64,000 nucleotides of DNA from CAIUMH01 sp963758555 (GCA_963758555.1 CAVWVW010000003.1:1798001-1862000); one strand, 5' to 3'. Shown: positions 26,603-36,465, counted from the stretch's first letter. Program-made: numbers and translations. The notes: generated by a model not told the origin, from the sequence alone.

Positions 26603-27511
26603 ATGGCAGCTGGATCTTCCATCCCACCGACGCACCACGCCGTCATCGCCGGGACAGGGCGATCGGGCACCAGCTTTCTCATCAAGTTCCTCGCCGCCTG
26701 CGGGCTCGACATCGGCGAGGGGCTCGACGAGCAGTGGAACGAGCGGGCCTCGGCCGGCATGGAGCGCAACCTCCTCGCCCCCAACCCTCCCTACCTCGTC
26801 AAGGACCCTGGGTTCGCGAACTACTGCAGCGAGGTCGACCTCACCGAGCTGACCCTCGATGCGCTGATCGTCCCGATCAGGGACCTCGCCGCTGCGGCCA
26901 CGAGCCGAGTGCTCCAAGAGCGGATGGCCAAGGTGTCGCGAGACGGGCCGGGGATGATGGCTCCCGTGGAGGTGGCCATCACGCCAGGGGGCCTGCTCAC
27001 CTCGCTCGATCCCGTCGATCAGAGCCGACTGCTGGCCGTCGAGTTCCATCGCCTCATCCACTGGGCGACGATCACGGGTGTTCCTCTCTATCTGCTCGAC
27101 TTCCCGAGACTCGTCCAGGACCGGGGCTACCTCCTCGACGCGCTCTGGCCGTGGCTCTCCCTGCACACCGACCGCGAGAGCGCGGAAGCAGCCTTCGACG
27201 CCGTTGCAGAGCCCGACAAGATCAGGTTCAGCGAAGGAGGCTCGATGAGTCGCCAGGCGATGTCTCGGGATCTCGACGAGCTCGTCGAGCTCGATCGCAG
27301 GGCGCTGCGCACGATCTTCGCCGAGCAGCGCCACGAGCTTGAGTCTCTCCGGACGCGGCTCGACCAGGCAGAGGCCTACGGCGATGAGCTGGCGCGCCAG
27401 CTCTCGCTCGCTGAGGAGCGCCTCGAGCAGCTCTCGAGCCTCCTCGCCTCCAAGCGCCATCGCTACGTCGACCGACTTGCGGGGCTCTTTGGTGAGGACG
27501 CCTCGTCTTAG
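26603..27511 (+). CDS. Sulfotransferase-like P-loop protein with C-terminal coiled coil
   Basis: 302 residues. The N terminus AVIAGTGRSGTSFLIKFLAA matches the 5'-phosphosulfate-binding loop of sulfotransferases, and VKDPGFANY and LDALIVPIRDLAAAATSRV fit the 3'-phosphate-binding area. The last third is a heptad-rich coiled coil (LESLRTRLDQAEAYGDELAR and on). Enzymes of this fold move sulfate from PAPS onto sugars or small molecules. ATG 26603 was chosen because a -10 box lies 7 nt before it; a GTG ten codons upstream is possible. It lies beside a glycosyltransferase cluster, so a carbohydrate acceptor is plausible but unproven. Confidence 0.7.
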   Translation: MAAGSSIPPTHHAVIAGTGRSGTSFLIKFLAACGLDIGEGLDEQWNERASAGMERNLLAPNPPYLVKDPGFANYCSEVDLTELTLDALIVPIRDLAAAATSRVLQERMAKVSRDGPGMMAPVEVAITPGGLLTSLDPVDQSRLLAVEFHRLIHWATITGVPLYLLDFPRLVQDRGYLLDALWPWLSLHTDRESAEAAFDAVAEPDKIRFSEGGSMSRQAMSRDLDELVELDRRALRTIFAEQRHELESLRTRLDQAEAYGDELARQLSLAEERLEQLSSLLASKRHRYVDRLAGLFGEDASS

Positions 27512-27525
27512 CGCGCGCCCGGTCG

Positions 27526-28218
27526 TCACGAGCTGATCGCTCGGCGAAGCACCGCCTTGATCGCGCCGGCCCCTGGCAGCTTGGCCAGCGACGCCGCCAG
27601 CGCGCTGGCGAATCGGTAGGAGAGGCGGCTCTCGACAGCTTGCGCTCGGGCCTCGGCCACGTCTGCGCGCTCCTCCGCCTGCTGTGCTCTGGCCACCAAC
27701 AGCTGCTGCTCAGCGACCAGATGGTCACGGTCGCGCTCGGCGCGTGACGCTCGCCCACCGAGGTCTCGGATCACCTCGCGCTGCATCTCGACCTCACGCT
27801 CTAAGAGCAGCGCGTCCTCGAGATCCCCCTCGAGCTGCACGAAGGCATCACGGATGGCGGCTGACCGCTCACGCGCCAGGCGAACGACGGCCTCCTTGCC
27901 GGCGAGCAGGACCACACCGTCGCCTTCGACCGGGACCACCTCGACGTCGAGCTCGAGCTTCTCCACGAGATCCTCGAGGTCGTCAGCGGTCGCGTCCTCC
28001 TCGTCATCTCGAACCTCGACCAAGAGCTCGACGTCGTCGCCCATCGACTCCAAGAGCTCCTCGAGGGCGGGGCCCTTCAGCTCATCGAGTGCGTCGCCCA
28101 CCACGATCACCTGACCCGATGAGGGCAACGACGCCTCGGGGCTCCAGTGCACCAGCGAGGCGCCGGGTCGGAGTCGCTCCGCGATCGCCTCCGGGATCGC
28201 TCGCTTCGAGCTGGTCAT
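27526..28218 (-). CDS. Coiled-coil protein of a glycosyltransferase cluster, unknown function
   Basis: 230 residues. The N-terminal half (about 1-110) has a compact alpha/beta look (SLVHWSPEASLPSSGQVIVV, then ELLVEVRDDEEDA), and residues 110-200 form a long, charged coiled coil. The end is basic (LAKLPGAGAIKAVLRRAIS), perhaps a membrane-surface helix. The ATG overlaps the stop of the GT2-GT4 gene (ATGA), so the two are made together. The coiled coil recalls Wzz-like or chain-length regulators only in a general way. I do not recognise a family. Confidence 0.65.
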   Translation of the reverse strand: MTSSKRAIPEAIAERLRPGASLVHWSPEASLPSSGQVIVVGDALDELKGPALEELLESMGDDVELLVEVRDDEEDATADDLEDLVEKLELDVEVVPVEGDGVVLLAGKEAVVRLARERSAAIRDAFVQLEGDLEDALLLEREVEMQREVIRDLGGRASRAERDRDHLVAEQQLLVARAQQAEERADVAEARAQAVESRLSYRFASALAASLAKLPGAGAIKAVLRRAISS

Positions 28219-30158
28219 CGACGGCTCCTCTCGGCGGCCCGCTTCGTCGCCTGGGCGAGCACGGTCCTCCAGAACGCTTGGGGGTCATCGTCGTGCTGGG
28301 CACCGCTCGCCAGCGCCGCCTCTCGCAGCGTCGACCACGACGCTTCTTCTGTGCTCACCTCGATCAGCGCTCGCGCGAACGGTGCGGGGTCGTCTTCGAT
28401 CCTCATCGCCCCTCGCCACGACGCCTCGATGCCCTCGGCGCCAAGAGTCGTCGTCACCACCGGGAGACCTCGGCTCAAGGCGTCCACCGTCTTGATCTTG
28501 ACCCCGGCACCAAAGCGGATGGGCACGACGGCGACCCGAGCCTCATCAAGCCTGGCGTTGAGATCTGCGACCTCTCCGATGAAGCGGAGCTGCTCGGAGC
28601 GGAGCTCGAGGAGCTCAGCCGGAGGGCCCGCACCGGTCACCAGGACCGTGAGCTCCGGCGCCTCTGCCTTGACGAGGGGGAGCACCTCTTCGACCAGCCA
28701 GCGCAGACCATCGTCGTTGGCGCTGCCTGGTCCGGCGAGCCAGCCGGCGACGAAGATCGCGTCCTTGCGCTCGGCGAAGCCCGCCGCGCCCGGCTCACAG
28801 AGCGCGGGAAAGGGCTGTCGCAGGCCCCACGCACGACGCCCCCCGACCTCGGAACCACGCCGCCTCCTCGTCGCTGATCGTGACCACCGCGTCAGCCCTC
28901 ATGGCGATGGAGCCCTCGAGGGCTTCGAAGCGACGCTGCTCAGCTTCGAGCTCGTCAGCTTGGTGAGCGAAGCGATCGACCTGGCGCTTGGTCTCGTAGC
29001 GAGCGGCGAAGCGAGCTTCGACGTCATAGATGACGGGCACGCCAGGCCACCGAGCAGCCACCGTCGGCTGCGCGTTCGAAGTTGTTGGGTCGAGCGACGA
29101 TGACGGCGGCCGGATCGTCCCCGACGTCAAGCTCCTCGTCGAAGAGCACGCGCGTGACCCCTCGTGCAGCGAGATCGGGGTCGAGGTCGAAGGTGTCGCC
29201 CCAGACCACCATCTGGACGTAGTACCCGAGCGAGGTGAGTGCCTCGATGAGCTCGCGAGTGCGCCCGAGCCCAGAGCCCGAGGCCGCCCGAGGCAGGAAG
29301 TCGTCGAAGTAGACGATCCTGGGCGCGGTGCGCGGCAGGCCGGGGGGAGCAGGCGAGGCCTTGCGTCCCCACTTCTCCTCGAACCGCTTCCGTCCGCGCT
29401 CGAAGATCACGTCGCGCAGGATCGAGCTCGTCGACTCGGCTTCGGCGTGCGTCACCAGCGAGGCGGGCGTGACGACCACCGAGCGCCCGGTCGCCCAGAC
29501 CCGACGGCAGAGATCGATGTCTTCGAAGTAGGCGGGGTAGAACGACTCGTCGAAGCCGTCCACTCGATCGAACAGCTCGCGATCGATCAGCAGCGAGCAG
29601 CCTGGGGTGTACTCGACCACCCTCGCTCCGGCGACCTCCGCCTGGCGGAGCGTGGCCCCTCGGTCGAGCGCCTCGGGCGACGTGCCCCTCGTGCGACCCC
29701 CGAACTCGAGGACGAAGCCGGCTCGATCGCACAGCACGCTGCCGACGACGCCCGACCTCCTCGTGGGTGTCGAGCACGTGGAGGAGGCCATCGAGCCAGC
29801 CCACCTCGACGACAGCATCGTCGTTCAAGAAGACCAGGCGACGGCCGCGAGCGTGGCGGGCGCCGAGGTTGCAGCCACCGGCGAAGCCTCGGTTCGAGCG
29901 GGAGGTGACGCGCCGCACCCAGGGGTGCTGCGCGATGACCTCGGTGACGTCAGTGGTCGCTCCGTTGGCGACCACAAGCACCTCGAACGAGGCCTTGGTC
30001 ATGTGCGTCCGCAGCGAGCGAAGACAGGCGTCCAGCGGCCCCGTGGAGCGGTACGCCAAGACGATGACCGACACCTCGGGGGTCTCGAGCGCCACCGCAG
30101 ATGGTGCCGGCGGTGCAGCCAGGGCGAGCAGGCTCAACGGCTCGTCCGGACCGGGCAC
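28215..30158 (-). CDS. GT2-GT4 fused glycosyltransferase, three +1 frameshifts
   Basis: 646 residues after skipping one base at each of three places (near 29745-29760, 29068-29082 and 28822-28848, the last beside a six-base G run). Frame 1 gives the GT2 core VSVIVLAYRSTGPLDACLRS, VTSRSNRGFAGGCNLGA and LVFLNDDAVVEVGWLDGL. Frame 2 completes it (YTPGCSLLIDRELFDRVDGF, YFEDIDLCRRVWATGR) and starts a GT-B domain (IVYFDDFLPRAASGSGLGRT). Frame 3 has GVPVIYDVEARFAARYETKR, and frame 4 ends with VPIRFGAGVKIKTVDALSRG and GLPVVTTTLGAEGIEASW. The GT2 plus GT4 build is known in polysaccharide loci. GTG 30158 lies 8 nt after a TAGAGT box. The gene is probably intact in the organism. Confidence 0.8.
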
Positions 30159-30166
30159 ATGCGCTC

Positions 30167-30172
30167 ACTCTA
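30167..30172 (-). promoter_or_regulatory. -10 box TAGAGT, 8 nt before GTG 30158 (leaderless)
   Basis: Minus-strand TAGAGT separated from the GTG by eight bases, with no ribosome-binding site. Confidence 0.5.
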
Positions 30173-30222
30173 CCCACCGGCGTCTCAGTCCAAGCCTTGG
30201 CAGGAGCGCGGCGTTGGACGAC

Positions 30223-30261
30223 GAGGCGCGATCGAGGCGGGGGTCACCTCGATCGCGCCTC
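30223..30261 (-). terminator. Perfect 15-bp hairpin downstream of the ssu/tauD operon
   Basis: Two 15-base arms, 30223-30237 and 30247-30261, are exact reverse complements around a 9-nt loop. The stem is GC-rich. It lies 19 bp after the tauD stop. No U tract follows, as is common for actinobacterial terminators. It could also insulate the GT2-GT4 promoter. Confidence 0.75.
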
Positions 30262-30279
30262 ATCAGAGCATGGGGCGCC

Positions 30280-31167
30280 TCAGACGGGCTCGTCACCTCG
30301 CAAGGTGACCCGCTGGATGACCCGGTGCTGGGCACCGAAGTCGCCCACCACGGCGTGCTGGGTGACCCGGTTGTCCCAGAAGCCCAGCGTCCCCTCAGCC
30401 CAGTGGTAGCGGACCGTGTACTCGGGTCGCACGGAGTGCTTGTAGAGGTACGACAGCAAGGCGTCGCTCTCCGCGCGCTCGAGCCCGACGATGTGCGAGG
30501 TGAACCCCGGGTTGACGAACAGCACCTTCTTTCCCGTCTCAGGATGCGTCCTCACCACCGGATGGGTGACGGGCTCGAGCTCAGAGATCTCGGTGCCCTC
30601 CCAGCGTCCTGTGCCCACCTGGTCGAGAATCGCCTTGAAGGACTGGCGGCCGTCGTGCACGGCGCTGAGCGTCTCCAAGAAGGCCTGGAAGGTCGGGCTT
30701 AGCCCTTCGTAGGCGGCCTGCTGGTTGGAGAACAGCGTGTCGCCTCCCGACGGGGGGATCGCCACGGCCCGCAGGATGGAGCCGAGCGGCGGGCGCTTCA
30801 CGAAGGTCACGTCGGTGTGCCAGTCGAGGCCCTGGTCACGAGTCGAGACGTCGCCGTAGAGGGCGTAGAGCTCCCTCGCCTGGGTGTAGTCGATCTCGAA
30901 GATGTTCGGGTAGCCCTCGACACCCGGGATCACCGGGTGTCCCTCGGTCGGCTCGCCGAAGCGCGAGGCGAAGGCCAGGTGGGCGTCCTTGTCGAGGTCC
31001 TGCCCCGGGAAGAAGACGACCTTGTACTCGAGCCAGATCCTACGGATCTCGGCCACGGTCTCGTCATCGAGCTCCCTGAGATCGAGTCCTCGGATCTCGG
31101 CGCCGACGTTGCCCGAGAGCGGCGTCACCTCGAGAGCGATCTTGGTGGTGGTGGTGGTGGTGGTCAT
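30280..31167 (-). CDS. tauD: TauD/TfdA-family Fe(II)/2-oxoglutarate dioxygenase
   Basis: 295 residues. Iron ligands in LDWHTDVTFVKRPP (His and Asp) and in WDNRVTQHAVVGDF (distal His), and the 2-oxoglutarate Arg in HRVIQRVTLRG. The family oxidises taurine, other sulfonates or alkyl sulfates to free sulfite or sulfate. Its start overlaps the ABC ATPase stop (ATGA), and a sulfatase gene is divergent, so a sulfur-scavenging role is firm; taurine versus alkylsulfate (AtsK-like) is open. Codons 2-8 are seven ACC threonines in a row, a short trinucleotide repeat right after the start. Confidence 0.9.
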   Translation of the reverse strand: MTTTTTTTKIALEVTPLSGNVGAEIRGLDLRELDDETVAEIRRIWLEYKVVFFPGQDLDKDAHLAFASRFGEPTEGHPVIPGVEGYPNIFEIDYTQARELYALYGDVSTRDQGLDWHTDVTFVKRPPLGSILRAVAIPPSGGDTLFSNQQAAYEGLSPTFQAFLETLSAVHDGRQSFKAILDQVGTGRWEGTEISELEPVTHPVVRTHPETGKKVLFVNPGFTSHIVGLERAESDALLSYLYKHSVRPEYTVRYHWAEGTLGFWDNRVTQHAVVGDFGAQHRVIQRVTLRGDEPV

Positions 31168-32006
31168 TGCGTTCCTCCTCTTTCGTTGGTGCGGTCTTGG
31201 TTGATGGCCTTCTCCTCGCTCAGAGGATCGCTTCGGCGATGGCTCTGGGCTCCGTCTTCTGCCGCCTCATCCACGCCAAGCTCGGCCAAGAGCGAGGAGC
31301 GCAGCGCACCGAAGCCCGGATCGCTGCGCAGCCGAGGCTCGGCGAGCTGCACGTCGACGTCGAGGGAGATCGCTCCCTCGGTCAAGACGAGCACCCGATC
31401 CGAGAGGAGGATGGCTTCGTCGACGTCGTGGGTGACCAAGAGCACGGCGGGGTGGTGGCGCTCCCAGAGCTGGCCGACGAGGGCGTGCATCTTGATCCTG
31501 GTCAGTGCGTCGAGCGCGCCGAAGGGCTCGTCCAAGAGGAGGAGGTCAGGATGGCGCACCAGCGCTCGGGCCAGGGCCACCCGTTGGGCTTCTCCTCCAG
31601 ACAGGGTCTTCGGCCAATCTCCCTCGTGCCCGGTGAGGCCCACCTCACCGAGCGCCTCGGTGCCTCGAGCCGCCGAGTCCTTCTCGCCGAGACCGAGCAC
31701 GACGTTGTCGAGGACGTGGGCCCACGGCAGCAGCCGGGGATCCTGGAACACCACAGAGCGCCGCTCAGGAACCAAGATCTGACCGGTCGCCCCATCATCG
31801 AGGCCGGCGAGGGTGCGAAGGATGGTGCTCTTGCCCGAGCCGCTCCGTCCGAGGAGCGCCACGAACTCGCCTCGACCGATCCTGAGATCGACGCCGTTGA
31901 GCACCGCTCGGGCTCCGAACGAGCGGCGGAGCCCCCTCACGAAGACGGCGTCATGCCCGGTGGGCCCGCTCGAGGCATCGAGGCGACGCTCCTCTTGAAC
32001 CGTCAT
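31164..32006 (-). CDS. ssuB: Sulfonate-type ABC transporter ATP-binding protein
   Basis: 280 residues. Walker A LLGRSGSGKST, Q loop VVFQDPRLLPWAHVLDNVVL, signature LSGGEAQRVALARAL, Walker B LLLLDEPFGALDALTR and the switch His in LLVTHDVDEA. The RLLPW Q-loop wording is typical of the nitrate/sulfonate/taurine (NitT/TauT) family. I chose ATG 32006, which overlaps the permease stop (ATGA); the frame is open far upstream across the permease gene but is not coding there. Confidence 0.93.
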   Translation of the reverse strand: MTVQEERRLDASSGPTGHDAVFVRGLRRSFGARAVLNGVDLRIGRGEFVALLGRSGSGKSTILRTLAGLDDGATGQILVPERRSVVFQDPRLLPWAHVLDNVVLGLGEKDSAARGTEALGEVGLTGHEGDWPKTLSGGEAQRVALARALVRHPDLLLLDEPFGALDALTRIKMHALVGQLWERHHPAVLLVTHDVDEAILLSDRVLVLTEGAISLDVDVQLAEPRLRSDPGFGALRSSLLAELGVDEAAEDGAQSHRRSDPLSEEKAINQDRTNERGGTQ

Positions 32007-32893
32007 CGGCCCGGCTGCCAGCGAAGGGTGACGCGCTCGAGCGTGCGCACCACCGCGTCGGTGAGGAGCCCCAAGAGGGCGTAGCAAACGAGGCACACCA
32101 CGATCACGTTCGATTGGAAGAACGTCTGGGCCTGGATGATCAGATACCCGATGCCACTCGACGCGTTGATCTGCTCGGCGAAGACCAGCAGGAGCCACGC
32201 CACCGCCATGGCCATGCGAAGCCCCACGAGGAACCCGGGCAGGGCCGCAGGCAGCACGATGCGTCGGATCCGCTGGGTGCGGCTGAGCCCGACCACGTCG
32301 GCAAGCTCGCCGAAGCCAGGGTCGATCGAGCGGATCGCCGCGTTGGTGTTGATGTAGATCGGGAACATGACGCCGAGGGCGATCATGGAGATCTTGGCGG
32401 TCTCCCCGACCCCCAGCCAGAGCACGAAGAGCGATTCGAGGCCGATGATCGGCACGAACCGGAGCATCTGGACGTTGCCGTCGATGAGGTTCTCGCCGGT
32501 CCTCGACAACCCCGAGGCCAGGGCGAGGGCTGCGCCCACGGGCACGCCGATCAAGAGACCCCAGAACACCCGCTGGATCGATGCCCACAGCGCCGTGGGG
32601 AGTGAGCCGTTGGCGATCATGTGCGCTCCGGTCGAGAGCACCGCGCTCGGCGCAGCCAGGTCCTGGGGCTTGATCCATCCCGCCAGTGACGCCAGCTCCC
32701 ACACGGCGAAGAGGAGCGCCACCCCGATCAAGCGCTGAGCCCCCCGACCAAGTCGGCGCTCTCGTCGAGAGTCGCCGCCGGTCGGGAGCTGGACGAGGGT
32801 GACCTCGTCGTGCCGCCACCCCGCGGCCCCGTCGTGGTCGAGGTCGAGGGAGCGAGCGAGCTCTGGTGCGCGCCGCGCACCGAGGATCGTCAT
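32003..32893 (-). CDS. ssuC: Sulfonate-type ABC transporter permease
   Basis: 296 residues with about six hydrophobic segments and the EAA-like loop ADVVGLSRTQRIRRIVLPAA followed by LPGFLVGLRM, as in SsuC/TauC permeases. The first 50 residues are polar and longer than usual. It overlaps ssuA at its start and ssuB at its stop, both by ATGA. Confidence 0.93.
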   Translation of the reverse strand: MTILGARRAPELARSLDLDHDGAAGWRHDEVTLVQLPTGGDSRRERRLGRGAQRLIGVALLFAVWELASLAGWIKPQDLAAPSAVLSTGAHMIANGSLPTALWASIQRVFWGLLIGVPVGAALALASGLSRTGENLIDGNVQMLRFVPIIGLESLFVLWLGVGETAKISMIALGVMFPIYINTNAAIRSIDPGFGELADVVGLSRTQRIRRIVLPAALPGFLVGLRMAMAVAWLLLVFAEQINASSGIGYLIIQAQTFFQSNVIVVCLVCYALLGLLTDAVVRTLERVTLRWQPGR

Positions 32894-33940
32894 GACCCCT
32901 GCACGGAGGCGACGAGGCTGTTGAAGCGAGGATCGAACTCCTGGGCCACGTTGATCTTCGCCGGGATGACGTTGGCCTGGAAGAACAGATCAGCAAGGTT
33001 CTGCTGAGAGGCCGTTGATCTGCCCTGGCAACTGGAGGAACGTGGTCTTGCCGGTCTCCTTGGCCACTTGCGCCGCTCGAGCCGGGGTCAAGCCGTACTG
33101 ACCCACGTAGATGGCCTTGGCCGCCACGCCAGGGTGGGCGTTCAGGTACTGGTACGACTTGACCAGTCGGCTGATGTAGTCGGCGAGCGCTGCCGACGTG
33201 CCCTTGTCGGCCAAGGACGACTGTGAGGCGATCAGGAAGCTCGTCTTGTCCGTGAGGTTGTCCGAGTACGTCGCCACGTGAGCAGTCGGGTTGGCAGCCA
33301 GGTACACGCTCAACAACGGCTCGACCGTGATGCCGGCATCCGCAGAGCCTCCCTGAAGCGCAGCGCTGATCTCGGTGGTCGGCAGGTTGACGCTCGTGAT
33401 GTCAGAGAGGCTCAGATGCGCCGACTGCAGCCCTTCGAGCAGCACCGCCTCGGCGGCGGTGCCCTCCTGATAGGCGACCTTCTGGCCCTTCAGGCTCGCC
33501 CAGCTCTTGATCGACGTCTTCCCGGGCGCAGAGACGAGGGCGTAGGTGCTCCCTGCGGTGGCCCAGCCAGCGACGGCGGTCAGGTTCTGGTTCGCCGACT
33601 GAGCGAAGATCAGCGGCGTGCTGTAGACGAAGCCGGCGTCGAGTGAGCCGCCCTCGAACGCCTGAAGCATGGTCGGCCCGCCGACGAACTGGGAGTACTG
33701 GACCGTGTAGGGGAAGTTCTTGTCCTCACCGGCAAGCGAGAGCACGGTCTCGAGCGCCTTGAGCTGATCGCCGACTCGCAGCACGGTCCCCGGCGGGATG
33801 CTCGAGGTGGTCACCGATCCTGCGGTCGTCGAGGTGGTGTCGCTGCCCGAGGCGCTTGAGGATCCGCAACCGGCAAGGAGGGCGACGGGGATCGCCGCCG
33901 AGGCGAGCAGAGCAAGGAAACGCTTGGGTTGGGTTCTCAT
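32890..33940 (-). CDS. ssuA: Sulfonate-type ABC transporter substrate-binding lipoprotein, one +1 frameshift
   Basis: 349 residues if one base near 33011-33020 is ignored. Lipobox region AAIPVALLAGCGSSS with a Thr/Ser linker behind the Cys. The binding domain shows TVQYSQFVGGPTMLQAFEGG, SLDAGFVYSTPLIFAQ and SWASLKGQKVAYQEGTAAEA, as in SsuA/TauA. After the shift the ending reads ASQQNLADLFFQANVIPAKI and closes with LVASVQGS, whose stop overlaps ssuC (ATGA). In the raw frame translation would stop early after INGLSAEPC. ATG 33940 lies 8 nt after the -10 box. Confidence 0.88.
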
Positions 33941-33948
33941 AGCAAGTA

Positions 33949-33976
33949 ATTCTATAGATATGATGGGATTAGTCAA
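33949..33976 (-). promoter_or_regulatory. ssuA promoter (TTGACT-N16-TAGAAT), leaderless
   Basis: Minus strand: TTGACT (33976-33971), 16-nt spacer, TAGAAT (33954-33949), then 8 nt to the ATG. The stretch is clearly AT-rich against its surroundings. A sulfur regulator probably binds here or in the adjoining 33977-34014. Confidence 0.65.
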
Positions 33977-34014
33977 GTTTAATTCCGACGAGCACCGACG
34001 AAGAGAGAGCGACC

Positions 34015-34092
34015 ATGCGCACCCAAGCCGAGATTCCCCAGCTGAGCAGGGTCTCCGACCCACACGACTTCGTGAGCGAGGTGGCACGATGA
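34015..34092 (+). CDS. Short ORF coupled to the sulfatase gene (possible leader peptide)
   Basis: 25 codons: MRTQAEIPQLSRVSDPHDFV followed by five more residues. Its stop overlaps the sulfatase ATG as ATGA. AGAGAGAG precedes the ATG. It has no cysteine run, unlike known cysteine-responsive leader peptides. It could be a translated leader that feeds ribosomes to the sulfatase start, or chance. Confidence 0.4.
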   Translation: MRTQAEIPQLSRVSDPHDFVSEVAR

Positions 34093-36369
34093 CGGACGCA
34101 CCCCTCGGGTTCACCCTCGCAGACTCGAGTCCCCAACCTCCGCAGGAACGTCGCCCGCAGGCCGGCGCGCCCAACGTGCTCGCCATCGTCCTCGACGACA
34201 CGGGCTTCGCCCACCTCGGTCCCTTCGGGTCGACCATCGCCACACCGAACATCGACCGGCTGGCTGCCGGTGGGCTCCGCTACAACCGCTTCCACGTGAC
34301 GTCGCTGTGCTCGCCGACGCGCGCCGCGTTCCTCACGGGCCGCAACCACCACCACGTGGGCATGGGCTTCCTCGCCGACATCCCACTCGCCTTCCCTGGC
34401 TACACCGGTCGCATCCCGACGCTCGGCGGCCACGCTGGCGCGGCTGCTCAAGGATGAGGGCTACTCGACGACGGCGGTGGGCAAGTGGCACCTGACCCCT
34501 CGATGGCAGCGATCGGCCGCGGGGCCCTTCGACACGTGGCCCCTCGGGCTCGGCTTCGAGCGCTACTACGGCTTCCTCCAGGGCGGCACCAACCACTGGA
34601 CACCCAACCTCGTCCAGGACAACCACTACGTCGATCCCCCAGCGACGCCCGAGGAGGGCTACCACCTGAGCGAAGACCTGGCTGATCGGACCATCCGCTA
34701 TCTGCTCGACCAGCGCCACGCTGCTCCGGGCAAGCCCTTCTTCGCCTACCTGGCGCTCGGCGCCATGCACGCCCCGCACCACGTCGCTCCCGAATGGGTG
34801 GAGCCCTACCGAGGTGCGTTCGACCACGGGTGGGACGCCTGGCGAGACGAGGTCTTCGCACGCCAGGTGGCAGCGGGCATCGTGCCTCCCGACACCACCC
34901 TCACCCCGAGGCCCCCGTGGGTGGCGGGCTGGGACGAGCTCGACGAGCACGAGCGCAAGATGCACGCACGCCAACAAGAGGTCTTCGCCGGCTTCCTCAC
35001 CCACACCGATGCGCAGATCGGCAGGGTGCTCGACCACCTCGAGCAGACCGGTGAGCTCGACAACACCATCGTGGTGCTCTTCTCGGACAACGGGGCGAGC
35101 GCCGAGGGCGGTCGTGAGGGCAGCGTCAACGAGCACCGCTTCACGGCGCGCATCCGCGAGTCGCTCGACGACAACTACGAGCACTTCGACGACTGGGGCG
35201 GCTTCAGCACCTACAACCACTACTCGTGGGCCTGGGCGTGGGCTGGCAACACGCCGATGAGGCTCTGGAAGCGCTACACGTGGCTGGGTGGCACCCGGAC
35301 GCCGCTGATCGTCCACTGGCCGGCGGGGATCAAGGACCGCGGCGCGATCCGCTCGCAGTTCGTCCACGCCGTGGACCTGATGCCGACCCTCCTCGACGTC
35401 GCGGGCGTCGAGGCTCCTGACGTCGTCGACGGCGTCGACCAGCTGGCCTTCGACGGCGCCAGCATCGCGGCGAGCTTCTCCGACCCGAGCGCACCTGACG
35501 CCCGCTCCACCCAGTACTTCGAGATGCTGGGCTCCCGCTCGATCTACCACGAGGGCTGGAAGGCGACGACCAACCACATCTCGGTCGGCGTCCTCGATGA
35601 AGAGGAGCTCGCCGAGGGAAGTCGAGCGTTCGCCGAGGACCGCTGGGAGCTGATCGATCTCGCCACGGACTTCTCTGAGTCGACGGACCTTGCGGAGAAG
35701 GAGCCCGAGCTCCTCGCCTCGCTCCAAGAGCTCTGGCTCGACGAGGCTCGCCGGAACCACGCGCTTCCCATCGACGACACCTTGGTCAACCGGCTCGGGG
35801 CGATCATCCCGCCAGCGTGGCCCGCCGGCCAGCAGCTCACGATCCTGCCGGGAGGTGGCCCGGTGATCGATGAGTCGCTCCCGATGCTCTTCGGAGGCTT
35901 CGTGCTCAGCGTGGAGGCCGAGCTGGACGCCACGGGCTCGGACGGCGTGCTCGTCGCCATCGGCGACTGGAACGGCGGCTTCGCCCTCTTCGTCAGCGAC
36001 GACACCCTCGTCTTCAGCCTCTCGGTCGCCGGCAAGCTCACCGAGGTGCTCGCCGAGCGCCCACTGCCCAGGGGCCGCCACACCCTCGGTGTCGCCTTCC
36101 TCCCGGGCTTCGAGACCCCAAGCGAGCTCGCACTCCTCCATGACGGCGAGGTCGTCGGACGAGGCGCCTTCGACGGGTCGCTCCCCGTGGCCCTCCAGCA
36201 CGGTGGGGCGGCGCTTCGGCTCGGCGAGGACGTCGGCTTCCCGGTCTCTCGTCGCTACGCCCCTCCGGCTCGATTCAACGGCACCATCCTCTCGGTGACC
36301 TTTGCGACGCCGAGCCTGGAGGGGCCGAACCCCGTCGAGCAGATCCGCGAGGCCCTCCACAGCGACTGA
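34089..36369 (+). CDS. atsA: Arylsulfatase (FGly type), one +1 frameshift
   Basis: 759 residues if one base near 34419 is skipped. Metal site VLAIVLDDTGFAHLGPFGST, FGly motif HVTSLCSPTRAAFLTGR (C-x-P-x-R), then in the shifted frame LARLLKDEGYSTTAVGKWHL, LFSDNGASAEGG and TPLIVHWPAGI. This fits group I sulfatases of the Pseudomonas AtsA type, which hydrolyse aryl sulfates and need an FGly-generating enzyme, not seen here. No clear signal peptide. The C-terminal 180 residues form an extra beta-rich part seen in longer members. Divergent from ssuABC-tauD, so probably co-regulated under sulfur limitation. Confidence 0.9.
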
Positions 36370-36391
36370 GCGATCTTCCACGCCCCGTGGC

Positions 36392-36426
36392 GTGCCCCTG
36401 AGGCGAGGTGAGTGCTCCAGGGGCAC
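36392..36426. repeat. Inverted repeat after the sulfatase gene (terminator-like)
   Basis: GTGCCCCTG (36392-36400) and CAGGGGCAC (36418-36426) are perfect complements around a 17-nt loop, 22 bp after the sulfatase stop. No U tract. Confidence 0.45.
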
Positions 36427-36465
36427 ACCGCTACGATCGAGCGTGACCGTGGAGGGAGCCAGATC

